Below are positions 18,050-26,445 of a DNA stretch of 45,724 nucleotides, in pieces (the stretch's first letter is position 1; each line of letters opens with the position of its first letter). The translations under genes were made by a program, and so were the position numbers. Origin of the DNA: Bacteroidia bacterium (GTDB lineage Bacteria > Bacteroidota > Bacteroidia > Cytophagales > Cyclobacteriaceae); contig JAUIKU010000010.1 in the NCBI GenBank assembly GCA_030430675.1, positions 1-45,724 on the forward strand, written 5' to 3'. The notes beneath the pieces are model-generated. The model worked only from the letters and a program-made list of their open reading frames with translations. It was not told the DNA's origin and ran no database searches.

Positions 18050-19141
18050 ATGAAAAGAAGATCATTTACCAATAAAACGATAATGGGGGCTCTGGCCCTG
18101 CCTGTGATGCCCGGTCTAGAAGCCGGTAACTGGTTGTCGGCTACTCCGCCAGTAGCTACCAAAGTGCCACTAGGAGTAGATGTACATTCGGTGCGTGGTA
18201 TGAACTGGAAAGCAAAACAACTAATGGAGTATGTGATTGGCCTGGAAGTAAACTCCGTGCTGCTAAACGGGCTGGACTATTTTGAAAGTCTGGACGAAGC
18301 TTATCTGAAGACCCTGAAAAAATTAATGGATGAGAACCAAATAAGCATTTATTTTGGGGTAGGTGGGCTTAGCGTTAATTCACCATCATATTCCGATAAA
18401 TTTGGCACTCCCAAAGAGTTGATCCAGCAAGGGATACGGATGGCAAAGATCTTCGGAACCCCCTCTGTGAACTGTAAGATAGGGAGTCACAGGGACAGGC
18501 ATACAGATGGTGGGATCCAGGCCAGAATGGAAGAGCTGATCGGGGAGCTTCGAGGGATGAGGTCACAAATTCAGGATGCGGGAATCAAGTTTGCCGTGGA
18601 AAATCATGCCGGAGATATGCGTTCCGAGGAGGTACTGGAAGTAGTGGAAACCGTGGGCACCGATATCTGCGGAGTTATGCTGGACCCGGGTAATGCAGTT
18701 TGGGTTATGGAAAACCCCGTGCATCAGCTGGAAAAACTGGGAAAACATGTGCTTTGTACCAGCATCCGCGATTATCGCATCTGGGAATCAGAGAACGGCG
18801 CTACCCTGAGCTGGACAGCTATTGGTGAGGGAGCCATGGACTTTGTGAAATATACCGAAAGGATGTCAGAATTATGCCCGGGGGTGCCTCTACAAATTGA
18901 AACCATATCAAATCTAAGCCTGGAAATACCATTTCTAACCGACAAGTTTTGGGAAGGCTACCCTGACCTGAAAGCCTATCACCTGCAGGAATTTTTTTTA
19001 ATGCTGCGGGATAAAAATTCCGTTGAGATTCTCATTAATTCGAACCTAAACAATTCCTCCGGGCTTGCTCAACAGGACCAGAAACTGGAATTGATCAAAA
19101 GTATCAATTACCTAAAAGAAAACTGCCCGGCCATTCAGTAG
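18050..19141 (+). CDS. Sugar phosphate isomerase/epimerase-type TIM barrel with export signal
   Basis: This 363-residue protein starts MKRRSFTNKTIMGALAL, a twin-arginine-like exported leader. The body is an AP_endonuc_2/xylose-isomerase-like barrel. Likely metal ligands appear as Glu in FAVENHAGD, Asp in MLDPGN and Glu in LQIETIS, with a His in the KIGSHRDRH block. Exported relatives in Bacteroidota act on keto-sugars and often accompany DUF1080 proteins and oxidoreductases. It closes a plus-strand run lyase-FAD oxidoreductase-isomerase and is convergent with the glycoside hydrolase 49 bases downstream. The substrate is unknown. Confidence 0.82.
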   Translation: MKRRSFTNKTIMGALALPVMPGLEAGNWLSATPPVATKVPLGVDVHSVRGMNWKAKQLMEYVIGLEVNSVLLNGLDYFESLDEAYLKTLKKLMDENQISIYFGVGGLSVNSPSYSDKFGTPKELIQQGIRMAKIFGTPSVNCKIGSHRDRHTDGGIQARMEELIGELRGMRSQIQDAGIKFAVENHAGDMRSEEVLEVVETVGTDICGVMLDPGNAVWVMENPVHQLEKLGKHVLCTSIRDYRIWESENGATLSWTAIGEGAMDFVKYTERMSELCPGVPLQIETISNLSLEIPFLTDKFWEGYPDLKAYHLQEFFLMLRDKNSVEILINSNLNNSSGLAQQDQKLELIKSINYLKENCPAIQ

Positions 19142-19189
19142 TGAACCAGGGTCCGGAGGTGCCGGGTTTGGTTTGTCCGCCATTCAAAA

Positions 19190-20815
19190 TCATCTGGCTA
19201 CCAACCGTAGTGCCGCATAGGGCATTTCCGTTTGGTATCTGAATGCCCCGGGCCTTACCGCCTCCTCAGACATGATGGTCATATTCCAGGTATCGATGAC
19301 CTCCAGGGTATAACTATTTGGCCCTGCAAGATCCAATTCGATATACTGAGCGGAATCTGCTGTATAACTCAAATAGTATTCCCCTTCTTTGGAGAAAGTA
19401 TATACGTTGTTATTGAGTTGTTTTACCAGGGTACCATCATGCTTGTCCGGAATGTTATCAGGTACGGTGAGGCCTGATAGAGAAATTATATCGGGGCTCA
19501 TTTCGGTGACCGGTGCCTGCTCCATTATACATTTAAAGAATGCGATCCTTTCGGGGCTTTCTCCCATCAGGGTTCCACCTTTTGCCCACCAACGTACTTC
19601 GGTCTGATCATCGGAATCGTTTCTAAAAGTATCCCCGTGAGTGCCATACGAGCCACTCAGTCCAGCCTTCCAGAAATAGCTGGTCATTTCCTGGGCACTT
19701 AAATTTCCCCAGCCACTCGGAACGTCTCCTTCATAGCGCATTTCATCAAACAGTACTGGCTTGCGGTACTGGTTGCGCCATTTTATAATGTTGAAGAAGT
19801 AATAGGTCTGGGTACTGGCATGCGTAATCCAGGGACGTGAATGATCGTAGAAATGACTTTCATCACTGTACCAATTATGTATCCCCCGAAAGCGCTGATG
19901 AGGATCTTCAGTTTGTAACAGGTTTCCGATTCCCTCCCAGTCTATGGCCTCTTTAAATCCTGGTATGTCCCATTCATTGGCCAGGGACCACCAGATATTT
20001 CGATATGCGGAAAGACGGGCAATCATATAACGAACATATCTTTGGTTCATTTCATTTCCCATTTCAGCATATCCCCAATCGTCGTAAGGATGAAAAAGGA
20101 TCACATCTGCCTGAATTCCCATATCCATAAGCTGTTTAATCCTGTGGTCAAAATTTCTGAAAAATTCGTAATTAGGCTGAGCAGGATCATTTTCTTCACC
20201 TTTTTCCTTAAATGGAAGAAGCCATGGTTCGGTATCGTTGCCGTACCGATAGTGCTTGGGAAAGACACACATGCGTATCTTGTTAAACGGGGAAGTGGCG
20301 AGGGTTTTAATTGTGTGTTCCTGAATACTCTGTTTAACACTGGTCCACTGGTAAGCAGTGGTGCCAACGATATAAAATGGAGATCCATCTGCGTATTCAA
20401 AATAGAAGGTATTTACTATTTTGAGGGGGCCATGGTTATTTCCAGTGGGTCCAATACACAAAAATGAGCCATTCTGATCATTAAGGTCCGGTTGATTGCT
20501 TTTGGTAAGGTAGGTCCATTCACCCGGCTGATCCGGTGAAAAACGTATTTTATAGGTTCCATTACCATCATAGAACCCCGGTACAGTTAGCGATTTTGAA
20601 CCATTGGAGAATTTAGCCTCCAGGAAATTATCCATATAGGGATTGCCCTGGGTGGGTCCGGTTAGCGTGATTTCATAAACATCCCACTGTTCAACTTTTA
20701 CTAATTCAGTTGGTTGACAGGAAATTATAAAAAATGAGACTACATAAGTAAAGAGTAAACGGGTTGGTAGGTTGGTATTTATTATCATGACAGGAATAGC
20801 TGTTAGTGTTCTCAT
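19190..20815 (-). CDS. GH-A-type glycoside hydrolase lipoprotein (DUF5060-DUF4038-DUF5605)
   Basis: This 541-residue protein has a signal ending near Cys33 (FIISC). Starting at the internal Met10 would give a tidier leader. Residues 42-120 are a DUF5060 beta-sandwich (WDVYEITL, NPYMDNFLEAKF). A TIM barrel covers about 130-440, with a likely acid/base Glu281 in SLANEWD and nucleophile Glu358 in VLFDEMRYEG, at the expected beta-4 and beta-7 positions. A DUF5605-like beta-sandwich ends the protein. Relatives include apiosidase-like and other exo-hydrolases acting on plant or algal side chains; specificity cannot be read. It has an AraC gene upstream on the same strand, 122 bases away. Confidence 0.84.
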   Translation of the reverse strand: MRTLTAIPVMIINTNLPTRLLFTYVVSFFIISCQPTELVKVEQWDVYEITLTGPTQGNPYMDNFLEAKFSNGSKSLTVPGFYDGNGTYKIRFSPDQPGEWTYLTKSNQPDLNDQNGSFLCIGPTGNNHGPLKIVNTFYFEYADGSPFYIVGTTAYQWTSVKQSIQEHTIKTLATSPFNKIRMCVFPKHYRYGNDTEPWLLPFKEKGEENDPAQPNYEFFRNFDHRIKQLMDMGIQADVILFHPYDDWGYAEMGNEMNQRYVRYMIARLSAYRNIWWSLANEWDIPGFKEAIDWEGIGNLLQTEDPHQRFRGIHNWYSDESHFYDHSRPWITHASTQTYYFFNIIKWRNQYRKPVLFDEMRYEGDVPSGWGNLSAQEMTSYFWKAGLSGSYGTHGDTFRNDSDDQTEVRWWAKGGTLMGESPERIAFFKCIMEQAPVTEMSPDIISLSGLTVPDNIPDKHDGTLVKQLNNNVYTFSKEGEYYLSYTADSAQYIELDLAGPNSYTLEVIDTWNMTIMSEEAVRPGAFRYQTEMPYAALRLVAR

Positions 20816-20824
20816 TGATGGTCT

Positions 20825-20840
20825 TATCCTGACAAGGATA
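20825..20840. promoter_or_regulatory. Inverted repeat upstream of the glycoside hydrolase
   Basis: TATCCT and AGGATA form 6-base arms around a GACA spacer, just upstream of the hydrolase gene. The extended half-site TTATCCT recurs at 21813-21819 in front of the AraC/DUF1593 pair, so it may be a shared binding site. Function is inferred from position only. Confidence 0.3.
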
Positions 20841-20937
20841 GGCTAGCAAATAAACAAATACCAGTCGATTATTATTAAAAACCTATTATATTCCTAGCTT
20901 TAAAGTCACTCTTCCCACATTGATCCAGCTAGGTAAA

Positions 20938-21792
20938 CTAGTGTTGATGGTTAGCTCTGAGCTGGTGCTTCTGTCGATATTCTCTGGGAGTCATGTTATT
21001 CTTTTTCTTGAAAGCTGCATTAAACCTGCTGATGGAGTTAAATCCGGACTGGTAAGCTAAACTGGTAATGCTCTCGCTGGTAATGGTCAGTTTCCTTTGT
21101 GCGTACAGCACCCTTTGTTCTATCAAATGGTTTGAAATGGTGCAATTGAAAGCCTTTTTGAAAATAGCATTGGCATAGTCCGGATGCAGCCCTGCTTCTT
21201 TGGCAACATCACTTACCTTGATCGGTTCAGTAAAATTCCCGGCAATGAACATTGCCATTCTCTCTACCAGGCTGATGGGAGGGGGGTCAACTTTATAGAT
21301 GGATTGATTTGAAGAAAGAGTTTTCAATGCAAATCTTTTCAAAAACGCACATATCTCCAGTGTGCAAATGGCATATAGTTCCAGGTCATTCCGCCCCAGA
21401 TCATGAGTCCATCTTTCGAATTGCCCCAAATCACAATGGATGTCCGACTGATCAACGGTTTGCACTTCACCTTTAAACAATACGTTCAGAAATACTTTAG
21501 GCAGTTGCCATTCCAACAACATGGAAAAAGGAACGGTAATTACATAATAGGGGGCACCCTTGCTAAAATCTACAATTTGATGAGGCATCAGAGCCCAGAA
21601 TACCACTGTGGTACCCTTTTTTAGCTTAAATTTCTGATTGTGGATCAGGTAGGTGATCGAGCTATGCGGTAGAAAATTGATCTCAATTTCGTTGTGCCTG
21701 TCGGGCCGCTTCATAAGGTTAGGGCGCCAATGCTGGCAGGTAAGGCCATACGGCTTAAGATCCTGCCGACGCTCATCGAATTTCATTAGCAT
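20938..21792 (-). CDS. AraC-family transcriptional regulator
   Basis: This 284-residue regulator has an N-terminal cupin-like sensor (about 1-175; HNEIEINFLPHSSITYLI, LKKGTTVVFWALMPHQI) and a C-terminal pair of helix-turn-helix units (about 180-278; SDVAKEAGLHPDYANAIFKKAF and SLAYQSGFNSISRFNAAFKKKNNMTPREYR). It most likely senses a sugar and activates nearby genes. It is divergent from the DUF1593 gene across 69 bases and transcribed toward the glycoside hydrolase, so both are candidate targets. The sensor domain does not identify the ligand. Confidence 0.9.
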   Translation of the reverse strand: MLMKFDERRQDLKPYGLTCQHWRPNLMKRPDRHNEIEINFLPHSSITYLIHNQKFKLKKGTTVVFWALMPHQIVDFSKGAPYYVITVPFSMLLEWQLPKVFLNVLFKGEVQTVDQSDIHCDLGQFERWTHDLGRNDLELYAICTLEICAFLKRFALKTLSSNQSIYKVDPPPISLVERMAMFIAGNFTEPIKVSDVAKEAGLHPDYANAIFKKAFNCTISNHLIEQRVLYAQRKLTITSESITSLAYQSGFNSISRFNAAFKKKNNMTPREYRQKHQLRANHQH

Positions 21793-21816
21793 CTCGGAAA
21801 ATGATAGTTTTTTATC

Positions 21817-21826
21817 CTAATATTAG
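21817..21826. promoter_or_regulatory. 10-base palindrome between divergent AraC and DUF1593 genes
   Basis: CTAATATTAG is a perfect palindrome almost centred in the 69-base divergent gap and directly follows TTATCC, a half-site also seen upstream of the hydrolase. It is a candidate operator for the neighbouring AraC regulator. An AT-rich 10-mer can also occur by chance. Confidence 0.3.
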
Positions 21827-21861
21827 TGGATTATGTTTTAATACTATAAGATTTTTGGTAC

Positions 21862-23298
21862 ATGCAAGCTTTTAGATATTTACCGTATTTCCTGTCGCTA
21901 TTGTTGACCTCCAATTCCGGGACGCTGATATCACAACCACAGGAGAAAGTAAGACTGTTCGTTTTAACGGATATTGAGAACGAACCGGATGATGCCCAGT
22001 CCATGGTTCGACTGTTGTGTTATGCCAACCATTTTGAGATTGAAGGATTGGTAGCCACTACCTCTATTTGGATGCAAAATGAAGTAGCGGATTGGAGAAT
22101 TCACGAAATCGTTGATGCTTATGAAAAAGTGAAGGATAATCTCGAGGTACATGAATCGGGATATCCGGCAGCGGCTGACCTGCGGGCGGTGATAAAAAAA
22201 GGCATCTCCCAATTCGGCATGGCCGGGGTGGGGGCAGGCAAGGATACCGAGGGCTCCGACTGGTTAATCGAGGCCCTGGAAAAAGAAGACCCCAGGCCAT
22301 TGTGGGTCTCGGTGTGGGGTGGTGCCAACGTATTGGCACAGTCGCTGTGGAAACTAAAACGAACCAAGTCCCAGTCGGAGTTGGAAAGGATCGTTGAAAG
22401 AATAAGGGTTTACACCATCTCTGACCAGGATAATGCGGGCCCCTGGATCAGAAAAAATTTTCCTGACCTGTTTTACATAGTCAGCCCCGGATTCCAGGAA
22501 AATGGTGGTGGACAATATCATTATGCTACCTGGTCGGGTATCTCAGGCGATAAGTTCCACGGCCGTTTTGACGGGCCTGACTTCACTATTGTCGATAATC
22601 CGTGGTTGGATGTTCATATTCGCAATGATCATGGTCCTTTGGGAGCAGAACATCCGCACACTGAATATCTGATGGAGGGCGATACTCCATCCTTTCTGGG
22701 ATTGGTTTCAAACGGTCTGAATGACCCGGAGCATCCCAATTATGGAGGCTGGGGTGGCAGGTATGAATTATATATCCCGCCGTACAGGAAATATCTCCAC
22801 GAGCCGGAAACGAGGCCCATCTGGACCAATACCCAGGATGAGGTGTACAGTACACTTACCAAAAGGCATCACACCAGCAACCATGCCACTATTTGGCGAT
22901 GGAGACAGGCTTATCAGCACGACTTTGCAGCACGTATCGATTGGAGTAACAGCGGAGAATACTCTGGCGCCAACCATCCTCCGGTGGCCCGGTTGACACA
23001 CCCCAATGAATTGACGGTCAGGTCAGGTGAAGAGCTGGTACTTGATGCATCTTCTTCATCAGACCCCGATGAAGATGGATTGACCAGTGAATGGATATTG
23101 TACAAAGAGGTTGGCACACTCAATGCCGATCAGCTTGAGTTAATCAAAAAAGAAGAACACAGGGCAGCATTTAAGGCCCCGGAGGTGGAAACCGCTAAAA
23201 CAGTGCACGTAATTGTAGCGGTCACAGATGATGGAACCCCTTCACTTACCAGATACCAACGCGTAATTATCAATGTTCTTCCTGGTGAAACGGATTAG
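21862..23298 (+). CDS. Secreted DUF1593 / Sde182-type nucleoside-hydrolase-like protein
   Basis: This 478-residue protein has an N-terminal hydrophobic signal peptide (about 1-25). Residues 31-330 are a nucleoside-hydrolase-like domain opening LFVLTDIENEPDDAQS, where Asp37, Asp43 and Asp44 replace the usual calcium-binding DxDxxxDD cluster. A C-terminal Ig/cadherin-like domain (about 375-475; PPVARLTHPNELTVRSGEELVLDASSS) follows. Related proteins are annotated as cellulose-binding Sde182; the enzymatic role is not established. It is divergent from an AraC regulator, which probably controls it. A short lipoprotein leader frame overlaps its end. Confidence 0.83.
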   Translation: MQAFRYLPYFLSLLLTSNSGTLISQPQEKVRLFVLTDIENEPDDAQSMVRLLCYANHFEIEGLVATTSIWMQNEVADWRIHEIVDAYEKVKDNLEVHESGYPAAADLRAVIKKGISQFGMAGVGAGKDTEGSDWLIEALEKEDPRPLWVSVWGGANVLAQSLWKLKRTKSQSELERIVERIRVYTISDQDNAGPWIRKNFPDLFYIVSPGFQENGGGQYHYATWSGISGDKFHGRFDGPDFTIVDNPWLDVHIRNDHGPLGAEHPHTEYLMEGDTPSFLGLVSNGLNDPEHPNYGGWGGRYELYIPPYRKYLHEPETRPIWTNTQDEVYSTLTKRHHTSNHATIWRWRQAYQHDFAARIDWSNSGEYSGANHPPVARLTHPNELTVRSGEELVLDASSSSDPDEDGLTSEWILYKEVGTLNADQLELIKKEEHRAAFKAPEVETAKTVHVIVAVTDDGTPSLTRYQRVIINVLPGETD

Positions 23299-23359
23299 CC
23301 TGATCGGGTTGGGGCTATTGCTGGTAGCTGGTTGCCACGGGCAATCCAAGCCCAGCTGA
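23285..23359 (+). pseudogene. Stranded lipoprotein signal peptide (gene remnant)
   Basis: A GTG at 23285 opens a frame overlapping the last 14 bases of the DUF1593 gene and reads MKRISLIGLGLLLVAGC, then HGQSKPS and a stop at 23357-23359. An in-frame ATG at 23273 adds four residues. This is a textbook lipoprotein leader with a perfect LVAGC lipobox and operon-style overlap, but it ends seven residues after the lipidated Cys. Losing one C from the run at 23351-23353 would carry it into the frame of the exchanger. It is most simply the front of a deleted or frameshifted lipoprotein gene; a true micro-lipoprotein is less likely. Confidence 0.5.
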
Positions 23360-23408
23360 ACAAACAAGATCGACTTTACCGGATGAATTGACGTTATTGC
23401 AACCATCG

Positions 23409-24347
23409 ATGACCCAGTTAAGCACATTAGTATTAGGTTTGGGAGGGCTTTGGTTAGGTACCGAACTGGTCATTAGGGGTGCTTTACGCATTGCCAACTA
23501 TTATAACCTCTCCCAGGTATTTATTGGTCTTACCATATTGGCCATTGGCTCTGATCTCCCGGAATTGATGGTGGCAATTAAGGCATCCGCACTGCAGGTA
23601 CAGGGAAAAGAGGCATCCGGTTTGATCATTGGCAATTCCATAGGCAGCTGTTTAAACCAAATCACCATTGTGTTAGGTATTGGAGGAGTGATAGGCTATC
23701 TCACATTATCCCGAAAATCTGTAAAACGGGATGGGCTGGTATTAATGGGGGTTATGATATTGTGGTTTCTGGTAGGTTATGACGGACAGATTTCCAGAAT
23801 AGAAGGAATTTCATTGCTTACGGTATATGTGATATATTATCTGATGCTTCTCTATGGGGAGAAAGTACCTCAAAGGTTGAAACAAGATTTGCCTAAGCGC
23901 ATTTGGCAAGAGCTGATATTTTTGGCAGGGGGAATGTTATTGGTGATAATTGCTTCGGAAATGGTAGTTAAAAGCGCTATTTCGCTGGCGGAGCTATGGG
24001 GGGTGTCGCAGTCATTTGTGGCCATAGTTTTTATAGCACTCGGTACCAGTTTACCGGAATTGGCCTTGTCAATTAGTGCCTCCATAAAAAAAGCTCCCGG
24101 GTTATCCGTGGGCAATATTATCGGTAGCAATATTTTCGATCTTTTAATACCTGTGGGGATCGGAGCCACCATATCAGAGCTTACGGTGGAGTCGAACCTG
24201 CTCTTTAGGGATCTTGTTTTTTTATTTATAGTGACCGGAATTGTGCTGATCTTTTTTTCCAAAACCAAGGGCTTACAGAAGAAGGAAGCTGTCAGTCTGA
24301 TCGCGCTTTACATTGTGTACATTGGGCTGAAAACCGCTGGTATGTAG
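23409..24347 (+). CDS. Na+/Ca2+ exchanger family antiporter (YrbG-like)
   Basis: This 312-residue inner-membrane protein carries two inverted alpha repeats: GSDLPELM at about 47-54 with GNSIGSCLNQ at 75-84, and GTSLPELALS with VGNIIGSNIFDLL in the second half. These Pro-Glu motifs coordinate Ca2+/Na+ in the CaCA family. About ten hydrophobic helices are present, with a charged loop in the middle (QRLKQDLPKRIW). The ATG at 23409 is preferred; an upstream TTG at 23388 would add seven polar residues. The second-repeat motif is canonical, while the first has Asp in place of the usual Thr/Asn. It probably extrudes calcium or related cations. It directly follows the stranded lipoprotein leader. Confidence 0.88.
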   Translation: MTQLSTLVLGLGGLWLGTELVIRGALRIANYYNLSQVFIGLTILAIGSDLPELMVAIKASALQVQGKEASGLIIGNSIGSCLNQITIVLGIGGVIGYLTLSRKSVKRDGLVLMGVMILWFLVGYDGQISRIEGISLLTVYVIYYLMLLYGEKVPQRLKQDLPKRIWQELIFLAGGMLLVIIASEMVVKSAISLAELWGVSQSFVAIVFIALGTSLPELALSISASIKKAPGLSVGNIIGSNIFDLLIPVGIGATISELTVESNLLFRDLVFLFIVTGIVLIFFSKTKGLQKKEAVSLIALYIVYIGLKTAGM

Positions 24348-24522
24348 ATCCTTCATTGATGTTATGTTGATAAGGATCAGTTAAACCAGGATCTATGTCA
24401 TTTTAATTACTCCTGACGAAGGTTAATTTCATCGTTACCGCTATCAGGTGGTCTAGAGAAACACGGGGATTTCCCGGGAAGTTTCTTCTGGAATTACAGC
24501 GTTTTTAACAAACTACAAATCC

Positions 24523-25398
24523 GTGTCATCTCTGATAAAAACAATTTTAGTTCCTTTTGATTTTTCTTCATTTTCGAAGGCTGCAGTGAGCACAGCTATT
24601 AGCTTTGCCCGCGAGCTACAGGCCAGTGTGCTGTTATTGCACGTTGTTGATGTGCTGGACTATGGCAGTTTTAATCTATTGGATGAAAGCCAGGGAGACA
24701 GCTATCAGGTTCTTACGGAAAAGATTGCCAGCAAAACGCTCAGTCAATTTGTCAAGTCTTTGGACCATCAGGGAGTTGACATCAAGTCCAAGGTTTGTGT
24801 TGGTCATGTGCATCACAAGATCATTGAGGAGAGTGATTCGATAGCGGCAGATTTGATCGTTATGGGTACTCATGGCGCCTCAGGGATGGATAACCTGTTG
24901 GGGTCCACTACCAGAAGAATGATCAGAACCTCTCAGGCGCCCGTTTTAACTATCCATGAGGAATTGAGATTTGAGAGCATTAAGCGAATTGCCTTCGCCT
25001 CCAGTTTTAACCAGGAATACACATTTTCTTTTCCTACCATATACCAGTTCATGGAATTGTTCCGCGCTGAATTGTTCCTGGTAAAAGTTGTTACTCCTGC
25101 AGATTTTGAAGCCACCTACTACAGCAGGAAAATCATGGACGATTTTGCACGGGAATTCTTAATTAAAGATTACCGGATACAGGTAGTCAACGCACCTTCT
25201 GTTGAGGATGGACTGGACTGGTTTTGCTCAGATGCTGACATTGATTTACTTTTCATGACTACTCACGGTAGAAAAGGGCCGGCGCGATTGATTACCAAGA
25301 GTCATACCGAGTCCACCGGCCAGCATAGCGGATGTCCGGTGCTGAGCATTAGAATGATGAAGGTCAAGCAAAGAAAAGGTGTAATATTCCCCGACTAG
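24523..25398 (+). CDS. Tandem-domain universal stress protein (UspA family)
   Basis: This 291-residue cytoplasmic protein has two Usp folds. Domain 1 (about 1-147) starts KTILVPFDFS and ends with the ATP-type motif GTHGASGMDNLLGSTT at 115-130 (G-x2-G-x9-G-S/T). Domain 2 (about 150-282) has the weaker MTTHGRKGPARLITKS version followed by CPVLSIR, suggesting nucleotide binding mainly by domain 1. The start is a GTG at 23 bases after an ACA-rich stretch. Tandem Usps bind ATP and adjust the stress response; no partner is indicated nearby. It is convergent with the Mla operon. Confidence 0.9.
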   Translation: MSSLIKTILVPFDFSSFSKAAVSTAISFARELQASVLLLHVVDVLDYGSFNLLDESQGDSYQVLTEKIASKTLSQFVKSLDHQGVDIKSKVCVGHVHHKIIEESDSIAADLIVMGTHGASGMDNLLGSTTRRMIRTSQAPVLTIHEELRFESIKRIAFASSFNQEYTFSFPTIYQFMELFRAELFLVKVVTPADFEATYYSRKIMDDFAREFLIKDYRIQVVNAPSVEDGLDWFCSDADIDLLFMTTHGRKGPARLITKSHTESTGQHSGCPVLSIRMMKVKQRKGVIFPD

Positions 25399-25401
25399 CC
25401 G

Positions 25402-25413
25402 GACCTGCAGGTC
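25402..25413. terminator. Palindromic element between convergent genes (possible bidirectional terminator)
   Basis: GACCTGCAGGTC is a perfect 12-base palindrome in the 41-base gap between the convergent Usp gene and mlaD. It is bracketed by GCCG and CGGC, and CAGGTC recurs at 25443. The gap could fold as a terminator for both strands, but no clear T run follows, so the call is weak. Confidence 0.3.
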
Positions 25414-25439
25414 TCCTTCGGCGGCTGAATCCAAATAAT

Positions 25440-26438
25440 CTACAGGTCAGAATTTTTGGTTGAATTCTGTTTTTGTTGTTTTTCCTGCTTCTTGAAGTAT
25501 TTGCGAAATAGAAAATGATCGCGCATTGCCTCCAGGTTTTCATTTAAAAGTATGGTGCTTTCCCGAATGTTTTCGATGCTTTCTTTCATATCATTAGTAA
25601 TGGTGCTATCATAAAGCAGGGCATTCAGGGGCCCCTCAGCATCCTCTGAGGTTATGGCGGAGGTAGCTTCTTTTAGTTCTGCAGTCACCTGGTGCAGATT
25701 TCTACTGGCTTCATCCAGACGGGTCACCACCGACGTCATTTCTGAGGTAATGGTGGTATCGCTGGCGATCAGGTTTAGCAGGTTATCCTTTTGATCGAGG
25801 TTGTTAGCAATTTCATTCAGGCTATTGATAAAATTAGCTGAGTTGGCGGTTGCCCGCTCCAGGTTGGATAAGCTGACCTTAAAACTACCCACCAGAGACG
25901 AGTCTGTCAACAAAGCGGTAATAGCTCCTTGTCCTTCATTGATGTATTTGGTGGTGGTCAGAAGGTTTCTGGAGAGAATGGCAATATTTTCGTTGGTGCT
26001 GCTGAGGGTGCTCAGGATATCATCGGTTTCGGTACGGCGATAGGAGGCAATACGGTCCATATGTTCAACCGGAGGGAAATCACCACTTCCCGGGCCAATA
26101 TTTATCAGCATATTCCCAACCAGACCATCGGAGCCGATTCCAGCCAGGGCATCCTTTTTTATATACTGCCTTACCTTGGTATCTATTTTCATGAATACCT
26201 CCACCGTGGAATCAGAGAGTATGGACAGTCTATCTACGGTACCGACATTGATTCCTGAAAATCTTACGTTGTTACCGGCCTGGAGGCCATTGACATTTTT
26301 AAATACCGCACTGATCTGAAAAGTATTGCCGAAAAGGTTTTGTTTGCTTCCTATCAAATAAACAGTTACCACAAACATGGCCAACGCAATGGTTACCATT
26401 AGTCCAAGCTTGAAATTGCTACTGGTTTTTTGCTTCAT
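25440..26438 (-). CDS. mlaD: MlaD-like MCE-domain substrate-binding protein
   Basis: This 332-residue protein has one N-terminal membrane helix (about 11-30), a single MCE domain at about 38-117 (FKNVNGLQAGNNVRFSGINVGTV) and a long helical C-terminal region rich in Asn, Ser and Leu, expected to form a coiled coil or tunnel. It is the periplasmic component of a phospholipid-trafficking ABC system between inner and outer membrane. It is the last gene of the operon mlaE-mlaF-mlaD, 7 bases after mlaF. As in other Bacteroidota the C-terminal part is much longer than in E. coli MlaD (183 residues), and no mlaC or mlaB is nearby. Confidence 0.9.
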   Translation of the reverse strand: MKQKTSSNFKLGLMVTIALAMFVVTVYLIGSKQNLFGNTFQISAVFKNVNGLQAGNNVRFSGINVGTVDRLSILSDSTVEVFMKIDTKVRQYIKKDALAGIGSDGLVGNMLINIGPGSGDFPPVEHMDRIASYRRTETDDILSTLSSTNENIAILSRNLLTTTKYINEGQGAITALLTDSSLVGSFKVSLSNLERATANSANFINSLNEIANNLDQKDNLLNLIASDTTITSEMTSVVTRLDEASRNLHQVTAELKEATSAITSEDAEGPLNALLYDSTITNDMKESIENIRESTILLNENLEAMRDHFLFRKYFKKQEKQQKQNSTKNSDL

Positions 26439-26445
26439 GGTTCAA

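Noticed and set aside
24472-24481. TTCCCGGGAA palindrome before the universal stress gene
   Set aside because: A single 10-base GC-centred palindrome with no T run, partner repeat or promoter box.
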